64,000 bases of DNA from Tetrastigma voinierianum. Lineage: Eukaryota > Streptophyta > Magnoliopsida > Vitales > Vitaceae. This document shows, piece by piece, positions 26,279 to 36,147 of the stretch. Where the stretch lies: contig JAEQBH010001850.1 in the NCBI GenBank assembly GCA_016808115.1, positions 186,001-250,000 of the forward strand. The letters are read 5' to 3'. How positions within the stretch are numbered: the first letter of the stretch is position 1; each line of letters opens with the position of its first letter. Under the pieces are notes generated by a model. The model had not been told where the DNA came from. It did not search any database and saw only the letters and a program-made list of their open reading frames with translations. The position numbers and the translations under genes were made by a program.

Positions 26279-26590
26279 TTAATTTTTAGTTCTTTAGTTT
26301 TTAGTTTTTTAAATTTTTTTAAAAATTATGACAAGTGTTTATTTATCCAGACACTTCAATTTTATAAGTATTTATGATGTTCTTTTCAATAATTTCAACT
26401 ATTATAAGTGTTTGTGTAATAATGCATCCAAACACCTTAAAATGATGCATAAATGATTTTTAAAATATGCATCCAAACACAAATAATATTTAATAAAGCA
26501 TTTCTTGAAGTACATGCTCTCTCATATAATAAGCTCTTATAAAATAAGTGTTTAATTAAGTTGTTTAGTCAAACATGACTTATAAGACTA
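25470..26590 (+). repeat. Repeat R1 (about 1.1 kb) with an internal TA tract
   Basis: Its left part (25,480-25,640; GATAAAAATTGTATATATTT block) matches the minus strand of 43,735-43,860. Its right part (25,905-26,590; TTAAAGATTTTAATAAAGAAA, then GCATCCAAACACCTTAAAATGAT and GTCAAACATGACTTA) matches the minus strand of 39,846-40,530. The arrangement suggests a non-autonomous transposon family with two opposite copies in this window. No coding is seen. Confidence 0.7.
26178..26274. repeat. (TA)n microsatellite inside R1
   Basis: About 97 bp of TA with two interruptions (GTATA). The inverted partner copy has a TA tract at the equivalent place (40,137-40,211). Confidence 0.95.
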
Positions 26591-26782
26591 TAGCATTATC
26601 TTCTCATGGAAACTCGAATCTGATCACTTCCCATCACCCGATCAACCCTTAACGATTGAGTCAAGCCTCATTGTTGCTCCTTACCTTATTGATTATGCTA
26701 TGATGTTGTGTTTGGGTACTCATAATATATTATTTAATTATTTTACTTCAATTCCCTTATTAAAAGAGGCTTGAGAGCTTAT

Positions 26783-27192
26783 TGTCACAGACTTGTGTGT
26801 GCATCTGTGACCGTAGTTGAAGAGATTAATGAAGATCAAGCATATTGATGAGTTTGAGTAGAATGGTGTGAGACTGCTCTAGAGGTGCGTGCAAGTGAAT
26901 CGTGGGTGAAACTTCTTCAGAGTTTAAGTATGCCAACCCGGTTAAGTTTGGGGAGCTTGTCGCTAGTCTGAAGCTTGTCACTAGTATGAAACTCAACTAT
27001 GAATAAAGGTGTTGGCTTACCTTGCATAAATTGGTCGGGAGTTGAAGCCACTCTCTTTATGAGCCTGAGGCAGAGCGAAACCGGTCAGTATAGAGGCACA
27101 AAGTATGGCATGGTAGGTTGGGTCTCATGAAAGTATTTATGTGAGACTATCGCACGGGCCGCGCCGCTGCTTGAACGAGTAGGCCCGTGACA
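26783..27192 (+). repeat. 5' LTR of the TRIM
   Basis: The repeat is 410 bp, TGTCAC...GTGACA. It shares long words with 27,585-27,971, such as TTAATGAAGATCAAGCAT, GTGAATCGT and CGAGTAGGCCCGTGA. Confidence 0.85.
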
Positions 27193-27207
27193 AACGGTAT
27201 CAGAGCG
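27193..27207 (+). other. Primer-binding site, initiator Met-tRNA type
   Basis: AACGGTATCAGAGCG directly follows the 5' LTR and is complementary to the 3' end of plant initiator tRNA-Met apart from one base. Confidence 0.8.
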
Positions 27208-27584
27208 GGACAAAAAGTTGGGAATAATATGGTATTGCCTTCTATCGATCTTAGAGGCCAAAAGTCTGTATCTCCTAAAGACGCACAGTAACTGATAAAG
27301 TCGTGGTGGTTGAAGCTACAATGATGAGGACCCATGTATGGATAGGCGTTCCTCCAGATCGTATGAGGTGTCGGTTGTTGTCTAGTAGTGCGCAAAGGGT
27401 GGTCGCCCAATAGGGGTGAAAGTTAAGTGAGGTGCTGCTTTCGAGGTGTTGGGTGGGGCTCCTTCCATGGTCGGGTGATGCTGCGTTTGAGGTGATGGAC
27501 GTCCTCTTTGGCCCAAGGGTATCATCATAGACCATAGTGGATAATGGCTCGTGGGGAGCAACAATCTTTGAAGGAGCACATCGG

Positions 27585-27971
27585 TGAAAGTGTGTGTGTT
27601 CATGACCGTAACTAAAGAGCTTAATGAAGATCAAGCATGTTAATGGGTTTTGAGTGGAATTGTATGAGAGTACTCCAGAGATATGTGTAAGTGAATCGTA
27701 GGTGAAGCTTCTTCGAAGTTCAAGCATGACAACCCAATTAAGTTTAGGGAGTTAGTCACTAGTTTAAGACTTAACTATAAAGAAGGATGTTGGCCTACCC
27801 TGCACAAGCTGGTCGAGACCTGGAGCCGCTCTCCTAATGAGCCCGAGACAGGACGAAACGAGTCAACATAGAGACATAAAGTGTAGCGTGGCAAGGTGAA
27901 TGTCATCAAAGTGTTTATGTAAGATCACCGCAAGGGCCGTGCGCGCTTCGTAAACGAGTAGACCCGTGATA
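27585..27971 (+). repeat. 3' LTR of the TRIM
   Basis: The repeat is 387 bp, starts TGAAAGTGTG and ends CCGTGATA. It is slightly shorter than the 5' copy at its start. Confidence 0.8.
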
Positions 27972-28779
27972 CTATTGTAATGACCAAAATTCATAAGAGT
28001 CGCTAGAAATCGAATATTCGAAATGCAAGGATATACGATCAGAACGATGACCTTCGCCTGAGATGCCTCCGTTTTCCATTGCCCGAAATGACCAAATAAG
28101 TTATGAATCTAAATTTAAAAAAAAAAAAAATCAGTTTTTCACTGATAAATAAGTGAAAATACACATAAAAAATATAGATCGATAAAACTATTTTTTGATT
28201 ACATCATCCACCCAACTCTTAGTTTTTTAATATAAGTTTTTTTTTTTTTGAAGTTGTTATATTTGGATTAAATTTACTATTATTTTTTTAGAGAAATTAG
28301 TTTAAAATGTATAAATTCAAAAGTTATTTGTAAAAGTAATATCTTATAAAACTAACCTTGAAAATGTTCCATTAGTACAAAAATATCCTTAAAAATGTAA
28401 AGATAAAACTCTATACATGATAATTAAATTCTCATGCCTATTTTGTCTCATCCCCATATTATAACTAAATGCTCAAGGGCATTTATTTTTGCTCAAAAGA
28501 ATGTCTTTTTGTATTTATGTTTGTATTTCAAAGGAGATTAGTTTTACCATTTTTTTTTGGATTTGTTTCTTTTTAAACGGTTTTCATAATTTTTAATTTA
28601 AAATTAGGAAAAAGCATATTGCAAAACATTAAATTAACGTGTTTTTATTTAAAAAATAGAAAAAAAAAGTATTTGAAAGACACTAAAAAGATCAATATAT
28701 ATTTTTTATTTAATTAGATATAAATGAGGCAAGAAGGTAAAGTCCCACCTAAGGGTGGTGTAATGTAATCAAATTGAGT
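27972..28779. other. AT-rich intergenic DNA, nothing recognised
   Basis: There is no coding region or bounded repeat that I can support. Confidence 0.5.
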
Positions 28780-29130
28780 GGATATATAGTCAAACTCACA
28801 CTCTTTTTCGATTAAAAAAGCTCGAAACTTGAACTTAATTGTCAAGCATTTTTTTAGATATTCGAAACTTTACTCAAAAAATAATTATGCTATTCGAACA
28901 CGACTCAATAAATCTCCAATCAATTAAAAGATTAATAAATGATTATACTATAACTCAAGTTTGACTCGATTACTAAAATAGTAAAATTCGATTAGACTTA
29001 CAAGAAGTTTGAATCGGGTATTATGTTACTTAAACTTAATTTAACAAGTTACTCGAATTATTATAATTCGAACTTAATTTGATTAACTCCGAACCGAATT
29101 CAAATATTTTACGAATTAAGTTTTTACGCC
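28780..29130. repeat. Dispersed repeat, partner at 24,160-24,500
   Basis: Same order of shared words as described for the partner; both are in the same orientation. Divergence is high. Confidence 0.6.
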
Positions 29131-29265
29131 CGACCGACTGAAAATTTTGAAATTGGTATCTCAAATCCGTTCCCACTTTATTTTCTTTTACACAATCTTA
29201 TAACCAGTGGGGGCAATTTGGTAATAATGCCACAATAGGGACAGAATCGTCAATACGAAGTGGTG

Positions 29266-29300
29266 AAAACCCTAAAGAATGGTTCCCATCTCCTATAAAT
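29266..29300 (+). promoter_or_regulatory. Telo box and TATA box of a snoRNA cluster
   Basis: AAAACCCTAAAG at 29,266-29,276 contains the telo box AAACCCTAA, common in plant ribosomal-protein and snoRNA promoters. TATAAAT follows at 29,294-29,300, about 150 bp before the first predicted snoRNA. The transcription start is then expected near 29,325-29,335. Confidence 0.55.
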
Positions 29301-29449
29301 TTCAACAATTCGTGAGAACCCATCAGAAATCGAAGCAAACCAAGGCTGGGGTCTGTGTGTCGTTCTCTCGATAATGAACCAAGCTTCCAGATCCCTCGTC
29401 CTTTCTCTCTATACCCTCATCTTATAATTATGTTTCTATTGGAAATGGT

Positions 29450-29550
29450 GAATCCAGGTGATGAGTTTGGATTAAATTTTCTCACGACGGTCGTCTGAGA
29501 CACCATGTGTCGGCTTTGATGCATCGATCCAATACTTCTCTGATGGTTTC
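29450..29550 (+). ncRNA. Box C/D snoRNA, U35/snR73-type (predicted)
   Basis: Box C GTGATGA lies at 29,458-29,464, box D' CTGA at 29,495-29,498, box C' TTGATGC at 29,516-29,522 and box D CTGA at 29,540-29,543. GAATCC (29,450-29,455) and GGTTTC (29,545-29,550) form an imperfect terminal stem. The guide CTCACGACGGTC (29,481-29,492) ends two bases before D' and is perfectly complementary to GACCGUCGUGAG of large-subunit rRNA. The fifth base upstream of D' pairs with the first C of GACC, the residue methylated by yeast snR73 (C2959) and vertebrate U35. The rRNA sequence and family assignment are from memory. No protein frame overlaps. It would guide 2'-O-methylation of 25S rRNA in the nucleolus. 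Confidence 0.75.
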
Positions 29551-29613
29551 ATGTTTGATTGTTTGTTCTTTTGTTTACTGTTTTTGATGTCGTTTAACGC
29601 ATGATGTTGGAAC

Positions 29614-29696
29614 GAGCATAGTGATGATGAACTTAAGATGTTCCGATTAATTCTTTATGACAGGAAAATAATACCTCCTACTCATTCTGAATGCTC
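29614..29696 (+). ncRNA. Box C/D snoRNA, second in cluster (predicted)
   Basis: GAGCAT (29,614-29,619) and ATGCTC (29,691-29,696) make a perfect six-pair terminal stem. Box C is GTGATGA at 29,621-29,627 (an overlapping ATGATGA starts at 29,624) and box D is CTGA at 29,687-29,690. The guide before D, CCTCCTACTC at 29,674-29,683, is complementary to GAGUAGGAGG, a word I recall as conserved in large-subunit rRNA. Internal C'/D' boxes are weak (TTATGACA near 29,655). The 63-bp spacing from the first snoRNA fits plant polycistronic clusters. I cannot name the family. Confidence 0.72.
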
Positions 29697-29826
29697 ATCC
29701 ACGTTTCCTTTGTTTAATCTTTGTTGGCTTTTGGTTTTGTTAAATCTTGATTAGCTAGGGTTTTTCTGATATAGATTTTTTTTTTTTTTTTTAAATTTTA
29801 TCGTCAGTGGATTCAGTTTTTGGACG

Positions 29827-29920
29827 GGCGCTATGAGGATAAGTTTTCCTAATCCAGGTTGAGATCTTTTATGATCTTTGAAATTTTCCTTTAAAACAAG
29901 TCCTTTTCATTCTGAGTGCT
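29827..29920 (+). ncRNA. Possible third box C/D snoRNA or pseudogene
   Basis: GGCGC (29,827-29,831) and GTGCT (29,916-29,920) can pair with two G-U pairs, and CTGA at 29,912-29,915 would be box D. The preceding AAGTCCTTTTCAT is complementary to AUGAAAAGGACUU, which I recall in plant 25S rRNA. Box C is poor (TATGAGGA). A related TTCTTTTCATTCTGAG word recurs at about 30,025 without a box C, so one or both may be decayed duplicates. Confidence 0.35.
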
Positions 29921-29929
29921 ATGTCTACG

Positions 29930-30900
29930 AATTCTACTATTTTTTTTCACTATTTTTTGTATTTCAATTTCGTTTTGTTTCTCATAGTTGGGATTTTTTA
30001 ATATTTTAATTTTCTTTTATAACTAGTTCTTTTCATTCTGAGTTTCACATATATTAATAAAATTATTAAAATAATTGTTTTGTTGTTATAAAAATAAAAT
30101 AATGGGTGATCTGTGATTACTAATTTGAAGATCGTGAATCTCCATATATATAGTCCTATTTACATTTTTAAATTTGAAGATGAAAATTGTGTACTTTTGA
30201 AGTGAGTTTTTTTATGAAAATATCTCCCTATACACTGTGTAGAGATTTTCATCGTATATGAAGATTTTCAACCAAAAAAAAAAACCCTTTAAATCATTTT
30301 TTATTTCCATCTTCAAATTTTTGGTGATGTTATATTGAATCTGTTGGAAACATAACAGGAAAAGGGGATAAAATGGTAAATTTGATCAAAAAATTGTATG
30401 AACAAGCTTAGAAATTGGGAAACGGAATTTTAAAGAACTTTATAAAGTAGGCAATTGGGAATTAAAAAAAAAGACTATAGAATTAAAGTTTTTGAAAATT
30501 CTCGTTCAATATATTTGACCTCAAAGATTTAAAACAAATATAAAAAGAAAAATATAAAATATTTGGCATCAATCGAGGTTGTTATTTATTTATTTATTTT
30601 TTTTGTTTACTATAAATTTTAAATTTGTTCATTCAAGGGCACTGTTAAAATATTTAATTGCAATATATTGGTATAAGCACATATAAAAAGAAAAACAGAA
30701 GAATCTGATTACAAAGAGATATATACAAGTTTAGATATTTTTAAGTTTAATATTTATAATATTTATATTTGCTTACAAAAAAGAAAATAAAAATACATTA
30801 CATTAGATCGTTGTCTTTAGTGGATGTTTGAATGATTTATTGACTTTGATTGTTGATTTAGATTATTATTCCTTGGCTTTTCAGATTCATCGATTTAAAC
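29930..30900. other. AT-rich intergenic DNA with one dispersed repeat
   Basis: Apart from the repeat at 30,090-30,345, nothing was recognised. Confidence 0.5.
30090..30345 (+). repeat. Dispersed MITE-like repeat, copy 1
   Basis: It matches 35,335-35,560 closely, for example AATAATGGGTGATCTGTG, GATCGTGAATCTCCATATATA and GTAGAGATTTTCATCGTATATG. It has no coding. Confidence 0.75.
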
Positions 30901-31194
30901 ACATGCTGCTAAAACTTATAATTTTATATTTAATAATACTGCGACTCCACCACTAACACGGATCATCACACTTATATACACATGCATACATATTTAACAC
31001 ATCATATCATTTAAACATGTTTATACATATATCATATTTACTTATCATATCATGTTTAATTTCTTATCAACGTTCATATACATTTCATATGTCATATTCA
31101 AGCTCATTGCTTTGATGCCTCACGCTTCACAAATCTTGAAAACGACAAGTTAAAAACTATATGGTCCAAGACGCCAGATTCAATCGTATGAAAC

Positions 31195-31310
31195 AATGGT
31201 TTATAAGGGTTTGAAGACGTTGTTATTATTGTGCAAGACAATGATCATCTATAGGGTTCAAAAACGCTGTTATCATTATACGACAACGATCATCCGCAAG
31301 CATCCGGCGT
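31195..31310 (-). repeat. Short tandem repeat pair, partner of 14,880-15,005
   Basis: TATAAGGGTTTGAAGACGTT at 31,201 and CTATAGGGTTCAAAAACGCT at 31,251 start two units of about 51 bp, each containing CAATGATCATC or CAACGATCATC. They match the reverse complement of the GC-rich repeats in copy A, but with C changed to T at many sites. Confidence 0.65.
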
Positions 31311-31559
31311 TGTAATGACCAAATATGCTCAACTGACCGCATGCCGCGCACTTGTTTTCCTCAATAAAAAGATTTCCATCTATCCCCACCAGTTTTAAAG
31401 CAGACAATCCACGCGATTTTACGCTCAAGACATATCTCATATTCCTCGAATAATTATCACATCCCTGAATCATATTTAATACGGTACAATTTATTCAGAT
31501 CTCGTGATTTTTCATATCTCATTATATTTACGAATACCTATATTATCACGTGATGCCAT

Positions 31560-32240
31560 GAAGTTATTTACTATCATTCCAATTTCATCAAGCTATATAT
31601 TGCGATAAATTCCTGTACTAACGATATCCATAATACATCATCCCAAATGGAGCTCGGACAAGAAACACAACGTCTGCCGGCGCTTCTCATGAACAAAGGA
31701 CTACGAGCATAAATCGCTGCGGCCTATTGTTTTTTGTGATTTTTGGTCCTAATATGAGTTCCAATTAAACTATATATGGATAGATTCTGCACTCAAAGTT
31801 TTCCATAGCCTTTTTGCAACATCCAAACTGAGTCAGACGCAAGAAATTACACCATCCAAGCTCGGTACTTCCTAGCGAACAACGACCACGAGCCAGTAAC
31901 TACCAGGCTTACTATTTTTCGTGATTTCCGGGTCCTAATATGAGTTATAATTTCATCAAACCATATACTTACGAATTCTAGACTAAATGCTTTCCATGCA
32001 GCCCAAGAACATCCGAAATGGTGTTCGGGGACGAAGAAATTACGACCATCCGCCGGCGCCCCACGCACAATGACTACGAGCGCAACCGCGAAGGTTCATC
32101 GCTTTTCGCGATTTCCTGGACCTAATATGAGCTTTTAATTTCATCGCTTCATATGACGATTCTCTGCACTCTAAAGGGCTCATAGAGCTCAAAACATTCA
32201 AACAAGAGTTCGAACAAAGAATTTACGACCAAGATGAAAA
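31560..32240 (-). repeat. Tandem array, about 3.5 units of ~186 bp
   Basis: CCTAATATGAG starts units at 31,748, 31,933 and 32,120; an incomplete unit precedes them. Each holds a GATTCTGCACTCAAAGTTTTCCATAG-like block and an AAGAAATTACGACCA-like end. It is homologous in reverse complement to the array at 13,196-13,980. Confidence 0.8.
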
Positions 32241-32940
32241 ACATGGTTTTGGGTAAATTGATAAAGATTCCCCTAAACCCAATATTTCCTTAATACAAAT
32301 ATTCCTCAATCAAGGATGATAATCAACCAATCCAAGTTCAAAACACAACCAAACAATTCCCAAAACACATATAGGGGAAAACTTATGGTTTGCTAACCCC
32401 ATCTTACATAATTAAGGAATCCATACTTAGTTTCCATACAATCCCAAATCAACCATAAAACCAAACCAAACCAACTCCAAATCTAGTTTAAAACTCTCAA
32501 ACACCACCAATATACCTTATGCCCAAACTTACATTTTCCCTGTCCTTTCTAATATTAAAATATGACGATATGATTAAAAAGAATCCATACTAAAACAACA
32601 TAGTGAACTTTCTTTGAAAAAAAAAACACCGTGAACTTAATTTTCATATCAATTGATTTTTTTTTTATCAATTAATATGTCATTTATATAATATTAATTG
32701 GCAAGAAGAATTAAATAAATAAACCAGGAGAACTTTACTCATAATAAATTCTTGTTATTCGTAACAATACTTTCCTAGCAGGTTTCATAATAAATTCTAC
32801 AACTATCACATAAATTAGCACATTAACACAAAACGTTTTCCAGGAATTTGCGAGTACAAAACTACTAATATATAATCTACAGTACTCTTAATAAGAAAGA
32901 CAATCAATTAAAGCTGTAATTTACTAGTCAAGACTCAAAC

Positions 32941-33231
32941 ATGGCAAAAAAATGTGCAAAGTTTGTGGTCATGTTCTTGATAGTGGCGTACGTTCCAATA
33001 GGGCTATCCCTATGGCTGATTGAATATGAAATGTTTTATTTCCATACCTTAATTTACGTGAGGTTTCTTGCACTCAAATTCATAAAAATTCCGTTTGGCT
33101 GGGCTTCGATTTTTCATACTCGCTTTCTTCTCTTTCCCCTTCTTCTTCTTCTTCTTTCCTCCTCCTTTCTTTTCTTATCTTCTTTCATTTTTCTCTTACC
33201 CGGATGGTCTAACTTAAGCCAAAAGAAATGA
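32941..33231 (+). pseudogene. Possible truncated gene for a small secreted peptide
   Basis: The frame opens MAKKCAKFVVMFLIVAYVP, which looks like a plant secretory signal peptide: a basic start, then a hydrophobic core of about 15 residues. The next residues GLSLWLIEYEM lead into sequence resembling the LTR-like element (pyrimidine run at 33,120-33,200), so the rest of any mature peptide is missing. A TATATAATCTAC word lies about 70 bp upstream. No cysteine motif remains. The frame may equally be chance; I do not assign a family. Confidence 0.25.
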
Positions 33232-33599
33232 GATATTTTTAAGGCTTGTTTGGCATTATACCCATTTTTGGGGTCAAATGCCCAAATTGCTATTTGGTCC
33301 TTCCTTTTTCTTCTTATTCTCAATTCAACTTATACATATTCCTACTTTGACATATGAACTTATTAAATTATGACTCTTGCCCCGACCGTAAATTATTAAT
33401 TTACCTTAACTCAGATAAATTCCTAATTTTGCTATTTTATTTAGCATTATTTTATTCCGAAAAATATACATTTACTTTTATTATACCCTAAACATGTTAT
33501 AAAATCGTTGTGAAAGATATTTCAGCAGATACAAGAGTCTCAACCGCCCTGATTTCAAATGTTTTCAAGTCAACAAACTTCAAAGGATTTTAAATCTAC

Positions 33600-34600
33600 C
33601 CAAGTTTTCTATTTAAGGGGACTGAGTCTCTTGGTAGAGTAATGCGAAGTAAGGGAGTGAATGCATTTATTGTTAGTGATATGCTCTATCTCAATGGCAT
33701 ATACATTGTCATTATATGTTTATATACATGAGGCATTTATCATTTTATCTTGTTATTTAAATTGTAGTTTAGCTTGATAAAATCATATCCTTGAATAGTT
33801 GGCTCCGCTTTCTGTCATCAAGTATGTGACTTGGTAGTAAAACCTTAAGGTATAAGAACAGTATTCTAAATAGTCCATAGTCGATCATTATTGTGGGAAT
33901 AAAAATGAAGTAAGACTATTATGTTTTATGAGAAAAGACCACGTTTTGCTGGTCATGAACATAAGATGTTATCTTAACATAAATACATGTTAAGTTCATG
34001 TTATTGGACTCCACCCGCTACAGAAATGCCATGGATTATGTCATCAGTAATTCTCATTGCAGTACTGGTATTTGAGTCCTTCGACTTGAACCCACCATGG
34101 ATTCCCACATGAGGAACTTCGTGTCTTGACGTAGCTCAATGATGTCTTTAACAGGATGGTAATACAGGCTATGGTTGGGCATGTAGTAAATCATGTGGAG
34201 GAATGTGAGTGATAGTAAAGGAATTTGTCCCGCTCCTAATTGAGTGAGATGTCTATTGGCCTCTTGATAAGTGACCGAGAAACGACGTCGCCTTTCTTCG
34301 AATGAGACTGATATAGGGAGCACAATATCATTTGTTTAGTCGGGCCTTACTTGAGAATCAAGAAACGATTAAGTTGTATAAAGATGACTTCATCCATGCC
34401 AGGTTTAATTAAGCACATCGTGACAAAGACTAATATCATACTGCGGTAAGGGTTTTTCGAGTCATCAAATTCACTTGATTTGGGTAGTTATAATGTCTTG
34501 CTAGAGACCAATTATAACTTAAGCGCTTAGATGACATTTGGGCTCGCCGCCAACATTGGAGTGAACTTAGGTCACAATATGTTAACGAGTTATAAATTTT
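33600..34600 (+). repeat. 3'-UTR-like sequence of a copia element
   Basis: This stretch precedes a copia-type LTR and has no intact coding frame. The 89-residue minus frame at 34,054-34,323 has no motif. The assignment rests mainly on position beside the LTR. Confidence 0.4.
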
Positions 34601-35151
34601 ATGTTAGAAACGCCTCTCTTAAATTTCATGATTAAGCCTGCTTCAAGCCTGGCCCAAGTCCATTAATAGTTAATGGAATTTATTTAAATTGCTTAATAAA
34701 AGTATTGGGATAAATTTCTTGATATAAATATGAGGTTTATCATCTAAAAGGAGGTGGTTCTTTTGAAGTGAGCGTTTTTTAGAGAGAATTCTTTTTAGAG
34801 TTTTGGAAGACACTAAGGTGTTTTTGGTTTTGTGGGATAAAGACCTATCATAAAGCGCTAGCATATCCATCCCATCCATTAGCCGTTCGTGTGATACCTT
34901 TTAGAGGCGTTGTACATCAAAATTTACCTGGCTCAAGTTGTCGCTGATCAAGCTTCCAAAAGCGAGCCTGCTTTATAAGCTTCGCCGTGTGTGTGATCAA
35001 GCAAATCAGCACTAGTCTAAAAGGATTCGGTCTACAAGAGGCAGATTTGGAATTCCTTTGATTCATTGTTTAGTTTCATAAACCGCTTTGGATCCCGATG
35101 CAGCTCATGTTTTATTTCGCCGTTTTCTTATCGCTAGATTCCAACATTTGT
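34601..35151 (+). repeat. Copia-type LTR
   Basis: It starts TGTTAGAAACG and ends ATTCCAACA, the inverted TGTTRG...CCAACA ends usual for Ty1/copia LTRs. A TATAAATATGAGG box lies at about 34,724. No matching second LTR was found, so it is a solo or truncated relic. Confidence 0.6.
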
Positions 35152-35334
35152 AATTATAAGGTTTTTCATTCTAAGAAACTAAGCTTGTTGATTGTCCAAA
35201 TTCCTGTATCAAATTTCAAGTTCTTATATCTTTAAATCTTGTAAGTTTTATATTTCAAATGAAGTTTTTAGTATTTTCAAATTTCAAATATCTGTGTTTC
35301 TGCTTAATTTATATGTTGTGAATTATTTTATTAT

Positions 35335-35576
35335 TATAAGAATAAAATAATGGGTGATCTGTGTTTACTAATTTAAAGATCGTGAATCTCCATATATAGA
35401 GTACTATTCACAATTTTAAATTTGAAGATGAAAATATCTCCATATACTATGTAGAGATTTTCATCGTATATGAAGATTTACGGATAAAAAAAAAAAAACC
35501 CTTTAATCATTTTTTATTTCCATCTTCAAATTTTTGGAGATGTTATATTGAATCTTCACATATACAGATCACTTTT
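35335..35576 (+). repeat. Dispersed MITE-like repeat, copy 2
   Basis: It matches 30,090-30,345. Here both ends are visible: GGTGATCTGTG near 35,353 and CAGATCACT near 35,565 are inverted, suggesting a terminal inverted repeat around GTGATCTG. Confidence 0.7.
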
Positions 35577-36147
35577 TAGAGTAATTTCAATAATAAATCT
35601 TTATTTTCAATTTCAAATTGTCATCTTTTCTATATTTAAAGACGTTTAGACTTATTTTTTTTCACTTTCAATTTCAATCAATAACCCCAAAATATAAATA
35701 AAAGTATTTTATATATCACAATTTTAAATATTTTAATTAAAAAGTAAAGATTTGAAAAATGATTATTGATTTAAAGATGAATTTAGAGACCTTTGATTGA
35801 AGTTAAAGTTAAGAAATGGACTTTTTCATCTTTAAATATAATCAAGATGTTAATTTGGAGTTAAAAATAAAGATTTTTGGATTGAGACACTTTAAGCCTA
35901 ACTTCAATTTTGTTTTGTTTTTTTCAAAGTATCTTTTCTGGCTCTTTTCGAAGTTTGACAGATCTTTTAATTTTAATTCATTATATGTTATTATTTATTT
36001 ATTATATATTATTTAACTTTATTTTATTTGTTTCTTGATTATAAGGTGAAAAAATTTCGATTTTTTTCTTGTATTTTTTAACTTTTCATATTTCGCAGTT
36101 CGAAAACAAGCATTAATGTTTTTTTAACAATTTTTTTCTCAAACATT
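35577..36147. other. AT-rich intergenic DNA, nothing recognised
   Basis: The 66-residue frame at 35,816-36,016 is in low-complexity AT sequence and has no motif. Confidence 0.5.

Larger units (their letters stand above)
26783..27971 (+). mobile_element. TRIM-like miniature LTR retrotransposon
   Basis: Two ~400-bp direct repeats (26,783-27,192 and 27,585-27,971) flank only about 390 bp. The 5' repeat starts TGTCAC and ends GTGACA, a perfect inverted terminus. CGGTATCAGAGC at 27,195-27,206 lies two bases after it and matches the primer site for initiator methionine tRNA (TGGTATCAGAGC) at 11 of 12 positions. The flanks CTTAT and CTATT are an imperfect candidate target duplication. No coding is present; the 150-residue minus frame at 27,275-27,727 spans the interior and part of the 3' LTR and is spurious. 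Confidence 0.85.
31080..33560 (-). repeat. LTR-like element, copy C
   Basis: Read on the minus strand from 33,505: AACATGTTTAGGGTATAA, then a GA-rich tract (33,110-33,180), AT-rich sequence, a tandem array at 31,560-32,240 and short repeats at 31,195-31,310. This matches the landmark order of copies A and D. A non-matching segment at about 32,640-33,040 with a small open frame interrupts it. The 73-residue minus frame at 31,847-32,068 lies in the array and is not a gene. Confidence 0.55.

Noticed and set aside
27275..27727. 150-residue minus-strand open frame
   Set aside because: It spans the TRIM interior and its 3' LTR, has no domain motif and is explained by the repeat.
26783..27971. Cassandra TRIM with a 5S rRNA domain
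   Set aside because: I found no 5S-like box A/C sequence in either LTR.
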